A stretch of 64,000 nucleotides of DNA. It comes from Clostridium niameyense. GTDB lineage: Bacteria > Bacillota > Clostridia > Clostridiales > Clostridiaceae. Shown here piece by piece: positions 18,879 through 29,397 of the stretch. The translations under genes were made by a program, and so were the position numbers. The stretch covers positions 2,260,989-2,324,988 of the forward strand of contig NZ_LN849007.1 of assembly GCF_001243045.1 (NCBI RefSeq), in the 5' to 3' direction. Positions within the stretch are counted from its first letter, which is position 1. Each line of letters begins with the position of its first letter. The notes below the pieces were generated by a model. It had not been told where the DNA came from. It saw only the letters and a list, made by a program, of their open reading frames with translations, and did no database searches.

Positions 18879-20036
18879 TTAGTATTTATAATTAAATTCA
18901 TTAGGTTTTTCAGATCGTTTTTTAAAATAATATTCTATACTATCAACTATTCGTTCTGAGGCTTTTCCATCTCCATACGGATTTATTGCTTTACTCATAA
19001 GATTATAACTTTCTTTATTTTTTATTAGTTCATTAGCCAATGTTAATATATTATTTACATTTGTGCCTGTCAATTTAACTGTACCCACTTTTATAGCTTC
19101 CGGTCTTTCTGTGACATTTCTTAGCACTAATACAGGCTTTCCTAAATGTGGAGCTTCCTCCTGAAGTCCACCTGAATCCGTCATAACCATATAGCACTTA
19201 TTCATTAAATTATGAGTTTGCTTTGTATCTAAAGGATCTAAAAGATGTACTCTTTTTACATTCCCTAATATTTTATAAACTACATCTCTAACTACCGGAT
19301 TCAAATGAACTAAGTATACTATCTCTACATCTTCATTCTCCTCAACTATTCTTTTTAATGCGTTACATATATTCTCTATGCCTTTGCCCCAATTTTCTCT
19401 TCTATGAGCTGTAACCATAATAACCTTTTTATTATTATAGTCTATGGTATTAAGCTCATCATTATCAAATACATAGTTATTCTCTACTGTAAACTCCATA
19501 GCATCAATAACTGTATTACCAGTTATAAATATGCTTTCTTCATCTACCCCCTCCTTTAATAGGTTATTTTTAGAACCTATAGTAGGAGCAAAATTTAAAT
19601 CTGAGATACCTGTTGTAAGTTTTCTATTCATTTCTTCTGGAAATGGAAAATACTTATCAAATGTTCTAAGTCCTGCTTCTACATGACCTACTTTTATTTT
19701 TTGATAAAAAGCAGCTAAAGCTCCAGCAAAAGTAGTTGTAGTATCTCCATGAACTAATACTAAATCTGGTTTCTCTCTTTGAAATACTTCTTCTAATCCT
19801 TCAAGAACATTTATGGTTATTCCCGTTAAACTTTGCTTTTTTTTCATAATATTAAGGTCATAATCCGTATCTATATTAAATAAATCTAATACCTGATCCA
19901 ACATTTCCCTGTGTTGTGCTGTTACACAAACCTTATTATCTATATTACCCCTTTTATTTAGTTCTTTAACTAGGGGCGCCATTTTTATGGCTTCTGGCCT
20001 AGTACCAAATATGGTAATAGTTTTTATTATTTCCAT
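18879..20036 (-). CDS. wecB: UDP-N-acetylglucosamine 2-epimerase (non-hydrolysing)
   Basis: A 385-residue enzyme that interconverts UDP-GlcNAc and UDP-ManNAc, feeding teichoic acid or capsule-type glycans. Family segments ITIFGTRPEAIKMAP at the N-terminus, GHVEAGLRT, VTAHRRENWG and TDSGGLQEEAPHLGKP are all present. The ATG at 20036 sits seven bases after GGAGGG; the longer frame starting inside the previous stop codon is rejected. It follows the TagO-type gene with 14 bp between, a typical pairing for linkage-unit synthesis (mnaA in Bacillus, also beside the atp operon). Confidence 0.96.
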   Translation of the reverse strand: MEIIKTITIFGTRPEAIKMAPLVKELNKRGNIDNKVCVTAQHREMLDQVLDLFNIDTDYDLNIMKKKQSLTGITINVLEGLEEVFQREKPDLVLVHGDTTTTFAGALAAFYQKIKVGHVEAGLRTFDKYFPFPEEMNRKLTTGISDLNFAPTIGSKNNLLKEGVDEESIFITGNTVIDAMEFTVENNYVFDNDELNTIDYNNKKVIMVTAHRRENWGKGIENICNALKRIVEENEDVEIVYLVHLNPVVRDVVYKILGNVKRVHLLDPLDTKQTHNLMNKCYMVMTDSGGLQEEAPHLGKPVLVLRNVTERPEAIKVGTVKLTGTNVNNILTLANELIKNKESYNLMSKAINPYGDGKASERIVDSIEYYFKKRSEKPNEFNYKY

Positions 20037-20050
20037 ATATATTCCCTCCA

Positions 20051-21085
20051 TTATTCTTTATGGCTAAAAAATCCACATTTCCATGCCGCTAAGATAATTA
20101 TTGTCATTACAACAGCTAATAAAAAGTATGCTTTTTGATTACTAATTTGCATAGCTAATATAGCAAAACTTCCTAAAATTGCACTTATAAAATACATAAT
20201 TATAACTACTTGTTTTTGGTTTAATCCCATATCTAAAAGTCTATGGTGTAGATGCCCTCTATCTGCTTGCATTATTGGTTTACCATTTATTTTTCTTCTA
20301 ATCATAGCAAATAATGTATCATATATAGGTAATCCTAAAGCTAATATAGGTACAACTACTGCAAACGCCGTAGCAGACTTAATAGCACCTTCTATAGATA
20401 TAGCAGATAGAAGAAATCCTAATAGCTGTGATCCTGTATCCCCCATAAATATAGATGCAGGATTGAAATTATAAGGCAAAAATCCTAAAATAGCTCCACT
20501 TAATATACTGGTTAAAATTGCTGCTTCCCATCTACTATTTAGTATAGATATTACAAACATAGTAATAGAAGAAATTAATGCTACTCCTGCTGCTAATCCA
20601 TCCAATCCATCTATAAGATTTAATGCATTAGTAATACCTATAACCCAAACTATAGTGATTGGTATAGATAAAAATTTTAAATCCACATATAAAATAGACG
20701 AGTAAAATGGGTTAGTTATAAATTTTATTTTTAAACCAAACACTATAAGACAAATAGCTGAACTCAATTGAAATATTATTTTTTTTATAGGGGATAAATT
20801 ATATTTATCATCTATAAATCCTCCAATGACTATAACTGTTGAGCCTAAAATTATACCTACTTCTTCTAATGTTAGAGCTCCTTTTTTTAATATTAAAGAT
20901 ATTACAAAGGATATATATATAGCTAATCCTCCAAGTAAAGGTATGGGCTTTTTATGTATTTTTCTTTTATCCTTAGGTATGTCAACTACCTTTATATAAA
21001 ACGCAAATTTTCTTATCATAGGAGTTAATAAAACTGATAAAATTACTGCTGTTACTGCTCCTATAATGTACAACTTTAAATTCAT
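20051..21085 (-). CDS. tagO: Undecaprenyl-phosphate GlcNAc-1-phosphate transferase (TagO/WecA type)
   Basis: A 344-residue polytopic membrane enzyme of the MraY/WecA family with about ten helices. The magnesium and substrate motifs are intact: GGFIDDKYNLSP, NALNLIDGLDGLAAG, FMGDTGSQLLGF and the cytoplasmic HIH-type loop ADRGHLHHRLLDMG. It starts wall teichoic acid or a similar undecaprenyl-linked glycan by placing GlcNAc-1-P on the carrier lipid. Pairing with the epimerase gene supports a ManNAc-GlcNAc linkage unit. WecA and TagO names are both used for this group. Confidence 0.93.
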   Translation of the reverse strand: MNLKLYIIGAVTAVILSVLLTPMIRKFAFYIKVVDIPKDKRKIHKKPIPLLGGLAIYISFVISLILKKGALTLEEVGIILGSTVIVIGGFIDDKYNLSPIKKIIFQLSSAICLIVFGLKIKFITNPFYSSILYVDLKFLSIPITIVWVIGITNALNLIDGLDGLAAGVALISSITMFVISILNSRWEAAILTSILSGAILGFLPYNFNPASIFMGDTGSQLLGFLLSAISIEGAIKSATAFAVVVPILALGLPIYDTLFAMIRRKINGKPIMQADRGHLHHRLLDMGLNQKQVVIIMYFISAILGSFAILAMQISNQKAYFLLAVVMTIIILAAWKCGFFSHKE

Positions 21086-21117
21086 AGTAAAACTCCCCTT
21101 AAATAGTATGACTATTA

Positions 21118-21606
21118 TTAATAAGAATCTTCTCCGTTAAGTGAATCATCATTTTTTATCCATTCTTCTACTTCTATAATTCTAAAATCTTTTTTCGTAT
21201 CCCTTATAACTACTTTATCTATTCCTGCATTAATTATAAATCTTTTACATAAAGAACAAGGTGCAGAATTTTTTACATATTCCCCACTATTATGTTCCTT
21301 TCCAACTAAGTATAAATAAGCTCCTATCATATCTTGCCTTCTTGCAGATATAATAGCATTTTGTTCTGCATGAACAGATCTACAAAGTTCATACCTAGTT
21401 CCTCTTGGTACATTTAATTGTTCCCGTTTACAAACACCTATATCACAACAATTTGTTCTTCCTCTTGGTGCTCCTGTATATCCTGTAGATATTATTTCAT
21501 CATTTTTAACTATTATCGCAGCAAAATTTCTTCTAAGGCAAGTTCCTCGCTCTAAAACCGTTTCACATATATCTAAGTAATAGTTATTCTTATCTATTCT
21601 AACCAT
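21118..21606 (-). CDS. dCMP deaminase family protein (ComEB-like)
   Basis: A 162-residue zinc deaminase. The motif HAEQNAI supplies the zinc histidine and catalytic glutamate, and PCSLC supplies the two zinc cysteines. An extra Cys/His set (CDIGVCKRE) matches the second zinc site of dCMP deaminases such as phage T4 and ComEB. It probably converts dCMP to dUMP for thymidylate supply. It leads the tagO-wecB run on the same strand, 32 bp away. Confidence 0.9.
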   Translation of the reverse strand: MVRIDKNNYYLDICETVLERGTCLRRNFAAIIVKNDEIISTGYTGAPRGRTNCCDIGVCKREQLNVPRGTRYELCRSVHAEQNAIISARRQDMIGAYLYLVGKEHNSGEYVKNSAPCSLCKRFIINAGIDKVVIRDTKKDFRIIEVEEWIKNDDSLNGEDSY

Positions 21607-21707
21607 AATTCCTCCTTACTTACATTATCCTTTATAAAGCCTAACTCCATTTTATTCTATAATAAAAATCAAATAATTGAAAGTATTAGCATAATATATT
21701 TTATAAA

Positions 21708-21749
21708 TAATAAAAATAAAGACGGAGAAATTTAAAATTTCTTCGTCTT
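21708..21749 (-). terminator. Terminator after upp
   Basis: AAGACGGAGAAATTT pairs with AAATTTCTTCGTCTT (one G-U), followed on the minus strand by TTATTTTTATT. It closes the long tdk-to-upp gene run. Confidence 0.82.
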
Positions 21750-21756
21750 ATATTTT

Positions 21757-22386
21757 CTATTTTGTTCCGTATAGTCTATCTCCTGCATCTCCCAAACCTG
21801 GAACTATGTATCCATTCTCATCAAGTTTTTCATCTAAGTTAGCTAAGTATATGTCTACATCTGGATGAGCATTTTGAACTTCTTCTACGCCTTCTGGAGC
21901 AGCTATAAGACACATTAATCTTATATTTTTGGCTCCTTTTTGCTTTAATAATGTTATAGCATCTTTAGCAGATCCGCCAGTTGCAAGCATAGGATCTGTA
22001 ACTATAACATCTCTTTCTTCTATATCTTGAGGTAACTTACAGAAATATTCTACTGGCTTTAATGTTTCTTCATCTCTATAAAGTCCTATATGTCCAACCT
22101 TAGCTGCTGGAATTAATTTAGTCATTCCACCAACCATTCCAAGACCTGCTCTTAATATTGGAACAATTGCTACCTTTTTTCCTGAAAGCATTTTAGATTT
22201 TGTTATGCATATTGGTGTTTCAATCTCAACATCTTCTAACTGTAAATCCCTTGTAACCTCATATGCCATAAGCATAGCTACTTCCTCTACAAGCTCTCTG
22301 AAGTCTTTTGATCCCGTATTTTTATCTCTTATTAGAGATAGTTTATGAAGTATTAAAGGATGTCCTATTTGTGTTACTTTACTCAT
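21757..22386 (-). CDS. upp: Uracil phosphoribosyltransferase
   Basis: A 209-residue salvage enzyme that makes UMP from uracil and PRPP. The PRPP-binding segment [18 protein letters not shown] and the uracil-binding C-terminal [16 protein letters not shown] are intact. It is the last gene of a run including rpiB, which could serve ribose phosphate supply. Confidence 0.98.
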   Translation of the reverse strand: MSKVTQIGHPLILHKLSLIRDKNTGSKDFRELVEEVAMLMAYEVTRDLQLEDVEIETPICITKSKMLSGKKVAIVPILRAGLGMVGGMTKLIPAAKVGHIGLYRDEETLKPVEYFCKLPQDIEERDVIVTDPMLATGGSAKDAITLLKQKGAKNIRLMCLIAAPEGVEEVQNAHPDVDIYLANLDEKLDENGYIVPGLGDAGDRLYGTK

Positions 22387-22403
22387 TTATTATTCCTCCC
22401 AAA

Positions 22404-22853
22404 TTATCTATTGTATTTCTTTTCAATTTCAGTAATTTTATCTATCCTTTTTTGATGCCTACCTTCTTCAAATTTTGCATTTAAGAAAGTATCTACTATG
22501 TCTAATGCTAAGCCTAATCCAACAACTCTTTGTCCTATTGCTAATATGTTAGCATTATTATGTTGCCTACAAGCATGAGCACTAAAAGTATCGCTACATA
22601 AAGCTGCCCTTATTCCTGGTACTTTATTAGCTGCTATACTTATGCCTATACCTGTACCACATATTAATATACCAAAGTCATATTCTTTAGCAGCTACATT
22701 TTCAGCTACTTTCATTGCATAATCTGGATAATCACATGATTCTCCTGAATATGTACCAAAGTCCTCTAACTCTATTCCCTTTTCTTTTAAGTGATTTATT
22801 ATTTGTTTTTTTAATGGTAACCCTGCATGGTCACTACCTAATGCTATTTTCAT
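22404..22853 (-). CDS. rpiB: Ribose-5-phosphate isomerase B
   Basis: A 149-residue RpiB/LacAB-family isomerase interconverting ribose 5-phosphate and ribulose 5-phosphate. It has GSDHAGLPLKK at the N-terminus and the active-site CGTGIGISIAANK around residues 66-78. The start follows GGAGGTG. It lies between ywlE and upp, as in Bacillus. Confidence 0.96.
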   Translation of the reverse strand: MKIALGSDHAGLPLKKQIINHLKEKGIELEDFGTYSGESCDYPDYAMKVAENVAAKEYDFGILICGTGIGISIAANKVPGIRAALCSDTFSAHACRQHNNANILAIGQRVVGLGLALDIVDTFLNAKFEEGRHQKRIDKITEIEKKYNR

Positions 22854-22904
22854 TAAAGCACCTCCAAATTATTTATCTACAAAAAAAGAAGATACCATAT
22901 AAAA

Positions 22905-23357
22905 CTAATTATGTATATCTTCTTTTATTTTTTTTAATAACAATATAATATTATTTTTTAATTGGTCATAGGTTTGTTCATATACGTCAATATCCCCACC
23001 ATATGGGTCTAAAATTTCCCCTTCTAATCCTACATATTCATTAATACAAAAAATTCTATTACTGTCTCCCATTAGTAAATTTATCAATAAATCTTTCATA
23101 GAATAAGTCATTGTTAGTATTAAGTCAGCTTCTTCTATCATATCTTCTGTCAATTGTACAGCTTCTCTGTTACTTAAATCTACTCCATTTTTTTCCTTGA
23201 CAATTGTACAAGTATTATCTGAAGTAACACTTCCTGGTACAACAGCTAAACCAGCTGAATTTGCTATAATATCACTATCATCACTTAAAGAATTAAATAT
23301 AGCTTCTGCCATACAACTTCTGCAAGTATTACCTGTACAAATAAACAATATATTCAT
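22905..23357 (-). CDS. ywlE: Low-molecular-weight phosphatase, YwlE-type protein-arginine phosphatase
   Basis: A 150-residue LMW-PTP fold protein. The P-loop CTGNTCR runs from C7 to R13 and the general acid lies in DPYGGD. A threonine at position 11 is the residue that marks Bacillus YwlE as a phospho-arginine phosphatase; tyrosine phosphatases usually have isoleucine or similar there. The position between sua5 and rpiB matches ywlE exactly. One oddity is C15 where SPMAEA-type sequences have proline. Confidence 0.88.
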   Translation of the reverse strand: MNILFICTGNTCRSCMAEAIFNSLSDDSDIIANSAGLAVVPGSVTSDNTCTIVKEKNGVDLSNREAVQLTEDMIEEADLILTMTYSMKDLLINLLMGDSNRIFCINEYVGLEGEILDPYGGDIDVYEQTYDQLKNNIILLLKKIKEDIHN

Positions 23358-23366
23358 TAGCTCCTC

Positions 23367-24425
23367 CTAATCTAACTTTATAATATCAAAACCTGCCGAT
23401 TTTTTAAGCCTATTCATAATCGCAAGTCCTATACCTTTTTCTTCAAAGGCTTCTGAAAGTATTATATCTACATTCTTATCATCAAATTCTCTTAGTACAT
23501 TAAATAAATTATGTGCTACAGTACATAATTCCTTTCTACTACCTAAAGACACAATTTCTCCACTTTTATATTCATTTAAAGTTTCATCTGTAGCAATTAT
23601 GCCTACTCTTTTTCCACCATCTATATAATTTTGCACTATTTCATTAATTTTTGCAATAGTTTTATTTAAATCTCCTTGAATTATTTTTAATGGAGCATTA
23701 GGTGCATAATGTCTGTACTTCATTCCTGGGGCTTTAGGTTTAAAATCTTCATTTGGTTTATTCATTATAGCAGGATCTACATATATATTCTCATCTACCT
23801 CTTTAAGCATTTCCAAAGTTATTCCACCTGGTCTTAGTACACAAGGAGGATAAGTACTGCAATCTATTACTGTAGATTCTACCCCTACTTTTGAATTTTC
23901 TCCACCTAATATATAATCAACCTTACCTGATAAATCTTCTATACATCTGTTTATATCAGTAGGACTAGGTTTACCTGATAAATTAGCTGATGGTGCTGCT
24001 ATTGGCACTTTAGCCTCCATTATCAAATTTCTCGCAATATCATTTGATGGCATCCTTATCCCGATACTGTCAAGCCCAGCACTAGTTCCATGTGGTATAA
24101 TATCTGCTTTAGGGAATATTATAGTCATAGGTCCTGGCCAAAATTTATCCATTAATTTTTTTGCAATAGAAGGAACTTCTGTAACTAAAGGTTTTATTTC
24201 CCTCTCATTAGAAATATGCACTATTAAAGGATTATCTTGTGGTCTCCCTTTAGCTTTAAATATTTTTTTTACTGCTTCTTCATCCAAAGCATTAGCACCC
24301 AATCCATACACTGTTTCCGTAGGAAATACTACTAATTTTCCCTCTCTTAGAGCTTTACCTGCTTCTTTTATAGCCTCCTTATAATCCAATTTATTTTTAT
24401 CTAACTTTATAACCTTTGTATCCAT
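23367..24425 (-). CDS. sua5: L-threonylcarbamoyladenylate synthase, Sua5 type
   Basis: A 352-residue two-domain protein: an N-terminal YrdC domain (FPTETVYGLGANA, KAKGRPQDNPL, GIRMPSN) and a C-terminal Sua5 domain (about residues 225-352) joined by the linker PGMKYRHYAP. It makes the threonylcarbamoyl-AMP used for t6A37 of ANN-decoding tRNAs. The frame has an ATG at 24437, but the ATG at 24425 is better placed after AGGATGG. It is ten bases from ywlE (ywlC-ywlE order of Bacillus). Confidence 0.95.
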   Translation of the reverse strand: MDTKVIKLDKNKLDYKEAIKEAGKALREGKLVVFPTETVYGLGANALDEEAVKKIFKAKGRPQDNPLIVHISNEREIKPLVTEVPSIAKKLMDKFWPGPMTIIFPKADIIPHGTSAGLDSIGIRMPSNDIARNLIMEAKVPIAAPSANLSGKPSPTDINRCIEDLSGKVDYILGGENSKVGVESTVIDCSTYPPCVLRPGGITLEMLKEVDENIYVDPAIMNKPNEDFKPKAPGMKYRHYAPNAPLKIIQGDLNKTIAKINEIVQNYIDGGKRVGIIATDETLNEYKSGEIVSLGSRKELCTVAHNLFNVLREFDDKNVDIILSEAFEEKGIGLAIMNRLKKSAGFDIIKLD

Positions 24426-24443
24426 TTTAAACACCATCCTAAG

Positions 24444-25166
24444 TTACAATATATTAATTATGATTAAACCTATAATTACACCTATACTACCGTATATAAA
24501 AGATATTTTTTTATCACCTAGATAAGCAGCCTCTGGTATCATATCCATACATACAACGTATAACATTATTCCCGCTGCTAAAGATATAAACATTCCTAAT
24601 AATAAATTAGAAATATTTACTATAAAGGCTCCAAAAAAAGTTCCTAAACATGTAGGAAGTGCTGTAAACACTACATATAGAAAAGTTTTAACAACATTTT
24701 CTTTTGAAGCAATTAAAGGTGCAGCTACTGCTATTCCTTCTGGTATATCATGTATGGCTATTATTATTGCCATTTTAATTCCTAGATTATTACCCGCTGC
24801 AAATCCGCATCCCATTATAATACCTTCTGGAAAATTATGAAGCATGATGCCTATAGAGGTTAAAAAAGCTACTTTTTTATGTTCATTAATGTTTATACTA
24901 TTTGTCTTGTTATCCACAAACATTATAATTATTATACCTAATATACAAAAAAGTACTACTCCCGGAAAATGCCATTTTTTTAATGCCTCAGGTATAAGAT
25001 CAAAAACAACTATAGCCATCATAAGACCGCCAGAAAATGCTACAAGCTTAGATAATAGTTTATTTGAAGGATTTTTTATAGATACCCCTATTAAAGCTCC
25101 TAGGACTGTACCTACTAAAGATACAAATCCACCTATTAAAATAAAATAAAGCGTATTACTTAGCAA
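24444..25166 (-). CDS. ZIP-family divalent metal transporter
   Basis: A 240-residue polytopic protein with about eight helices. The paired metal-site motifs HNFPEGI and HDIPEGIAVA are characteristic of ZIP (GufA/ZupT branch) importers for zinc, iron or manganese. The start is TTG at 25166, after AAGGTGA. It lies within the co-directional run between prfA and sua5. The metal cannot be told from sequence. Confidence 0.93.
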   Translation of the reverse strand: MLSNTLYFILIGGFVSLVGTVLGALIGVSIKNPSNKLLSKLVAFSGGLMMAIVVFDLIPEALKKWHFPGVVLFCILGIIIIMFVDNKTNSININEHKKVAFLTSIGIMLHNFPEGIIMGCGFAAGNNLGIKMAIIIAIHDIPEGIAVAAPLIASKENVVKTFLYVVFTALPTCLGTFFGAFIVNISNLLLGMFISLAAGIMLYVVCMDMIPEAAYLGDKKISFIYGSIGVIIGLIIINIL

Positions 25167-25230
25167 AAAATCACCTTAATTATTGTTTATATATGATATT
25201 TATTACTTTATTTTAGTAAATATTCTATAG

Positions 25231-25842
25231 TTAATCATCTATATTTATTTCTTTTCTTAATTCTTTTATTTTTTCTACAGTTTCATCTGTAAAATTAGCA
25301 TACACACAAGTTCTATAAATAGCATCTAACAAATAATATTTTTTTAATCCACCTCTTTTTATAACAGTATAATAATAATCTCTTTCTGGATCAATTTTTT
25401 TAAGTTTAGCATAAAATTGATATATATAAGGATACTTCTGTAAGAACTTTTTGTTTATAGGTATCATTCTTTCACTTCTAAATTTAGAATTAGATAATAA
25501 AATTATTTTAAAGTCTTCATTGCCATAAACATCTTCAAAATTTTCAACGTGAACAAATTTTATCTTATCGCAGGCTATGTTTAGTCTCCTATTGGTTAAT
25601 CCTAATATTACTCTTAATCTATTATTATTATAGTAAAATTCTAGCTTTTCTCTATTTATTCTAATTAAAATAGATATTATAATTAATCCCTCTATTAACA
25701 TCAAATAAGATAAATAGAATATATTGTTAAACTCACCATATAAATACAGAATTAAAGGTAGCAGCAAAAAAATAAAGCACATAGATAGCAGAAATCTTTT
25801 AAAAGATTTATTTTGCTTTCTAATAGCTTTATTTAAATCCAT
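25231..25842 (-). CDS. Conserved membrane protein of unknown function
   Basis: A 203-residue protein I do not recognise. It has a basic N-terminus, two adjacent hydrophobic helices (about residues 17-35 and 40-59), then a soluble, Lys/Tyr-rich domain with alternating short strands that could be PH-like. No catalytic motif or cysteine pair is evident. It lies 31 bp after prfA and 64 bp before the ZIP gene, and is probably co-transcribed with them. Confidence 0.75.
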   Translation of the reverse strand: MDLNKAIRKQNKSFKRFLLSMCFIFLLLPLILYLYGEFNNIFYLSYLMLIEGLIIISILIRINREKLEFYYNNNRLRVILGLTNRRLNIACDKIKFVHVENFEDVYGNEDFKIILLSNSKFRSERMIPINKKFLQKYPYIYQFYAKLKKIDPERDYYYTVIKRGGLKKYYLLDAIYRTCVYANFTDETVEKIKELRKEINIDD

Positions 25843-25873
25843 AATTACCTCTTCTTTCTAAAATACTACTTTA

Positions 25874-26959
25874 TTAAAAACCATTCTTATTAGTCCCTAA
25901 ATCTTTCATCTTCTCTGCTTGATCCTCAGTAATCAAAGCCTCGATTACCTCATCTATATCTCCATCTAAGAAAGATTCTAATTTATATAAAGTTAATCCT
26001 ATTCTATGATCTGTTATCCTTCCTTGTGGATAGTTATAAGTTCTTATTCTTTCACTTCTATCTCCTGTACCTACTTGGCTCTTCCTATCTTCTGCTATAT
26101 TGGCATGTCTTTTAGCTTCTGCTTCTTCATATAATCTAGCCCTTAAAACTTTCATAGCTTTTTCTTTATTTTTTAACTGTGACTTTTCATCTTGACATGT
26201 AACTACAAGACCTGTAGGTAAATAAGTAATTCTTACTGCTGAGTCTGTAGTATTTACGCACTGACCACCATGCCCTGAAGCTCTAAATACATCTATCCTT
26301 AAATCATTTTGGTTTATAGTTATATCTACATCATCTACTTCTGGAAGTACCGCTACTGTAGCCGTAGATGTGTGTATTCTACCACTTGATTCAGTATCAG
26401 GAACTCTTTGAACTCTATGAACTCCACTTTCATATTTTAATTTACTATAAGCACCTTTTCCTTTTACTGCTACAGTTACTTCTTTAAGTCCACCAATATC
26501 TGTAGCATTTAAACTTATAGTTTCAACTTTCCAATGTTTTCTTTCTGCAAATCTACTATACATTCTTAAAAGGTTTGCTGCAAATAATGCTGCTTCTTCT
26601 CCACCAGCACCTGCTCTTATTTCTATAAAAACATCTTTGTCATCATTGGGATCTTTAGGTAATAAAAGTATAGTTAACTCATTTTGTAACTCTTCTTCTT
26701 GAATAGTTAACTCTTTTATTTCCTCTTGAGCCATTTCTTTTAATTCTTTGTCTATGTCTTCCTTTAACATTTCTTTATCTGCTTCTAAGTCTTCTTTTAC
26801 TTTTTTATATTCTTTAAATTTTGTAACTATAATTTCTAAGTCTGCATGTTCCTTACAAAGTTTTTGCCACTCACTTTGATTTGCCATAACTGAAGGGTCA
26901 CTAATTTTATTAGATAGTTCTTCGTATTTATTTTCTATAAAATTAAGTCTCTCTAACAT
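25874..26959 (-). CDS. prfA: Peptide chain release factor 1
   Basis: A 361-residue class I release factor. The catalytic GGQ is in [18 protein letters not shown] (about residue 233), and the stop-codon recognition tripeptide is PDT in [14 protein letters not shown] (about 187-189), the PxT form specific for RF1 (UAA/UAG). It directly follows prmC, the methyltransferase that modifies the GGQ glutamine. Confidence 0.98.
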   Translation of the reverse strand: MLERLNFIENKYEELSNKISDPSVMANQSEWQKLCKEHADLEIIVTKFKEYKKVKEDLEADKEMLKEDIDKELKEMAQEEIKELTIQEEELQNELTILLLPKDPNDDKDVFIEIRAGAGGEEAALFAANLLRMYSRFAERKHWKVETISLNATDIGGLKEVTVAVKGKGAYSKLKYESGVHRVQRVPDTESSGRIHTSTATVAVLPEVDDVDITINQNDLRIDVFRASGHGGQCVNTTDSAVRITYLPTGLVVTCQDEKSQLKNKEKAMKVLRARLYEEAEAKRHANIAEDRKSQVGTGDRSERIRTYNYPQGRITDHRIGLTLYKLESFLDGDIDEVIEALITEDQAEKMKDLGTNKNGF

Positions 26960-27033
26960 TATTTTCTCACTCCGTAAATATATTTTAACAACATAATATT
27001 ATACCATAATTAATAAATTAATTACAAATAATT

Positions 27034-27885
27034 TTACCCCTTAACAGCCTTTATTACTCTATTTTTTCCTGCTAAATCTTTAATACATTCTATATTTATA
27101 TATTCGTACATTTTTAGTATTTCTTCTACATCTTCTTTCTGATCATATCCTATTTCAAAAGCTATAATACCACTTTTTTTTAAAACCTTCAAACTTTGAA
27201 AAGCTATTTTTTTATAAAAATCTAATCCGTCTTTTCCTCCACATAAAGCTTCAAATGGTTCATATTCCTTTACATCTTCCATAAGAGTTTCTATAATTTT
27301 TTCTCTTATATAAGGTGGATTAGACACTATAACATCAAATTTTAAATGATTTTCTATTGCTCTTTGTAATAAATCACTTTTATAAACCTTTACCCTTTCA
27401 CCTAAAGAAAATTTATTTATATTCTCTAAAGTTACATTAAAAGCTATATCTGATATATCATAGCTCTCTATATTAGTATTTTTTAAAAATCTTGCTATAG
27501 TTATACCTATAATCCCACTTCCACAACATAAATCACATATATCAGTAAAATTATTTTGTTTTATTTCTTCTATAACCGACTCTACTAGTATTTCTGTATC
27601 TGGCCTAGGTATTAAAACGCCTTCCTTAACATTAAATTCTATTCCCATAAATTCAGCCTTGCCTAATATATATTTCATAGGCATTTTATTTTTTCTTAAA
27701 TTTAACAAATCGTAAAACTTATTTAATTCTTCTTCATTTAATTTATAATCAGGGTTTGTTAATATAAATATCCTATCTTTATTTAATACTTTACACAATA
27801 GAAGCTGGGTGTCTAATTGATAGCTATCTATAGCCTCATACTTAAGTTTATTATATCCGTTTATTAATACTTCTTTCAAGTTCAA
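27034..27885 (-). CDS. prmC: Release factor glutamine N5-methyltransferase
   Basis: A 283-residue SAM-dependent methyltransferase. The N-terminal helical domain recognises the release factor; the catalytic domain has CDLCCGSGIIGI (SAM binding) and the NPPY motif at about residues 188-191. It methylates the GGQ glutamine of RF1 and RF2. The prmC-prfA pair is a common operon arrangement. Confidence 0.96.
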   Translation of the reverse strand: MNLKEVLINGYNKLKYEAIDSYQLDTQLLLCKVLNKDRIFILTNPDYKLNEEELNKFYDLLNLRKNKMPMKYILGKAEFMGIEFNVKEGVLIPRPDTEILVESVIEEIKQNNFTDICDLCCGSGIIGITIARFLKNTNIESYDISDIAFNVTLENINKFSLGERVKVYKSDLLQRAIENHLKFDVIVSNPPYIREKIIETLMEDVKEYEPFEALCGGKDGLDFYKKIAFQSLKVLKKSGIIAFEIGYDQKEDVEEILKMYEYINIECIKDLAGKNRVIKAVKG

Positions 27886-27905
27886 CTATATCACTCCATC
27901 AAATT

Positions 27906-28808
27906 TTATATATTTTCTGCAACCTTTAGTGCCGCAATAGCAACCTCTAATTGCTGTATATCAGGTTCCCTAGTAGTTAATTTTTGTAGCATAAGACCTG
28001 GATAAGCTATAAATTTGGCAAAATAACTTTCGCTTTTTCCCAACCATTTTATAATTTCATAAGTAATACCTGAAACTAAAGGTAACAATATTATTCTACA
28101 GAAAATTCTTTCCCAAATGTTATTCCATCCTGTAAATGAAAATAAGATTATACTTACTATCATAACCAAAAATAAAAAATTAGTACCACATCTTGGATGT
28201 AATCTACTGAAATTTTTACAATTTTCAGGTATAAGTTCTACCTCATTTTCATAACAATATATAGTTTTATGTTCAGCTCCGTGATATTCAAAAACTCTTT
28301 TTATATCCTCTAATTTACCTATACTAAAAATATATAACAAAAATATACTTACCCTTATTATTCCTTCTATTATATTTAATGCTATTGTTCCTCTAATCCC
28401 TATTTTTTTAAATAAATTTGCCGTAAAGGTTGGTAAAGCAAAAAATAATAATAATGCTATTATAAAAGATATGAAAAGACTAATTCCTATCAATATATTG
28501 TCTGCTTTATCTTTAAATATTTGTTTCAATATTTTATCAAAATTACTCTCTTCTTCCTCATCTTCAAAGAATGAAGCAGAATAATTTAAAGTTTTTATTC
28601 CTATAACTAAAGATTCTATAAGTGATACAAAACCTCTTATTACCGGCATTGAAAATATTTTATTCCTTTTAGTATAAGAAATATAATTTTGTTTATCGAT
28701 TTCTATTTTACCACTAGGCACTCTGACTGCTGTGGCTATGCCATCTCTCCCCCTCATCATTACTCCTTCTAAAACAGCCTGTCCACCAACATTTGTTTTT
28801 ATCCCCAT
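27906..28808 (-). CDS. DUF1385 family membrane protein (YqhQ-like)
   Basis: A 300-residue protein with the family N-terminus VGGQAVLEGVMMRG, several membrane helices between about residues 105 and 240, and the conserved EYHGAEHKTIYCYE and RLHPRCGTNFL segments whose His/Cys residues may bind metal. Its function is not established. It lies between tdk and prmC, a placement common in clostridia. Confidence 0.92.
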   Translation of the reverse strand: MGIKTNVGGQAVLEGVMMRGRDGIATAVRVPSGKIEIDKQNYISYTKRNKIFSMPVIRGFVSLIESLVIGIKTLNYSASFFEDEEEESNFDKILKQIFKDKADNILIGISLFISFIIALLLFFALPTFTANLFKKIGIRGTIALNIIEGIIRVSIFLLYIFSIGKLEDIKRVFEYHGAEHKTIYCYENEVELIPENCKNFSRLHPRCGTNFLFLVMIVSIILFSFTGWNNIWERIFCRIILLPLVSGITYEIIKWLGKSESYFAKFIAYPGLMLQKLTTREPDIQQLEVAIAALKVAENI

Positions 28809-28821
28809 TAAATCACCTCAT

Positions 28822-29397
28822 TTACTTTGGAACACAATGACACTTTCTACATCTTGCCTCATAAGATTCCTTAGCTCCTATTAAGACTACTGGATCTGAA
28901 TATCTAGCAGGATTTCCATCTATCAATCTTTGAGTTCTTGTAGCGGGATTATTACATACCATACAAATTGCTTGTATTTTGTCCACAAATTCTGCTATAG
29001 CCATAAGCTTTGGCATACATCCAAAAGGTTCTCCCTTAAAATCCATATCCAATCCTGCACATATGACTCTTTTATTATTATTGGCTATACTATTTACTAT
29101 ATGTACTAATTTTTCATCAAAAAATTGTGCCTCATCAATGGCAACTACGTCCGTATCTTCTAGTAATAATTTTAATATATCTTCACTGCTTTTAACAGGA
29201 ATAGCTTCCATAGTATCCCCTATATGTGATACTATATCATCCTTACTATACCTATTGTCAATCTCTGGTTTGAATACTTGTATATTTTGTTTTGCAAGTT
29301 TTGCACGCCTAAGCCTTCTTATAAGTTCTTCTGTTTTTCCGCTATACATAGGTCCAGCTATTACTTCAATCCATCCATGATTTTTCGGTCCGTACAT
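28822..29397 (-). CDS. tdk: Thymidine kinase (type II)
   Basis: A 191-residue kinase with the P-loop [11 protein letters not shown] near residues 16-26, the DEAQFF Walker B-like lasso motif, and four zinc cysteines (CMVC and CRKCHC). It phosphorylates thymidine for salvage. It is the first gene of the run that ends at upp. GGAGGTG precedes the ATG. Confidence 0.97.
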   Translation of the reverse strand: MYGPKNHGWIEVIAGPMYSGKTEELIRRLRRAKLAKQNIQVFKPEIDNRYSKDDIVSHIGDTMEAIPVKSSEDILKLLLEDTDVVAIDEAQFFDEKLVHIVNSIANNNKRVICAGLDMDFKGEPFGCMPKLMAIAEFVDKIQAICMVCNNPATRTQRLIDGNPARYSDPVVLIGAKESYEARCRKCHCVPK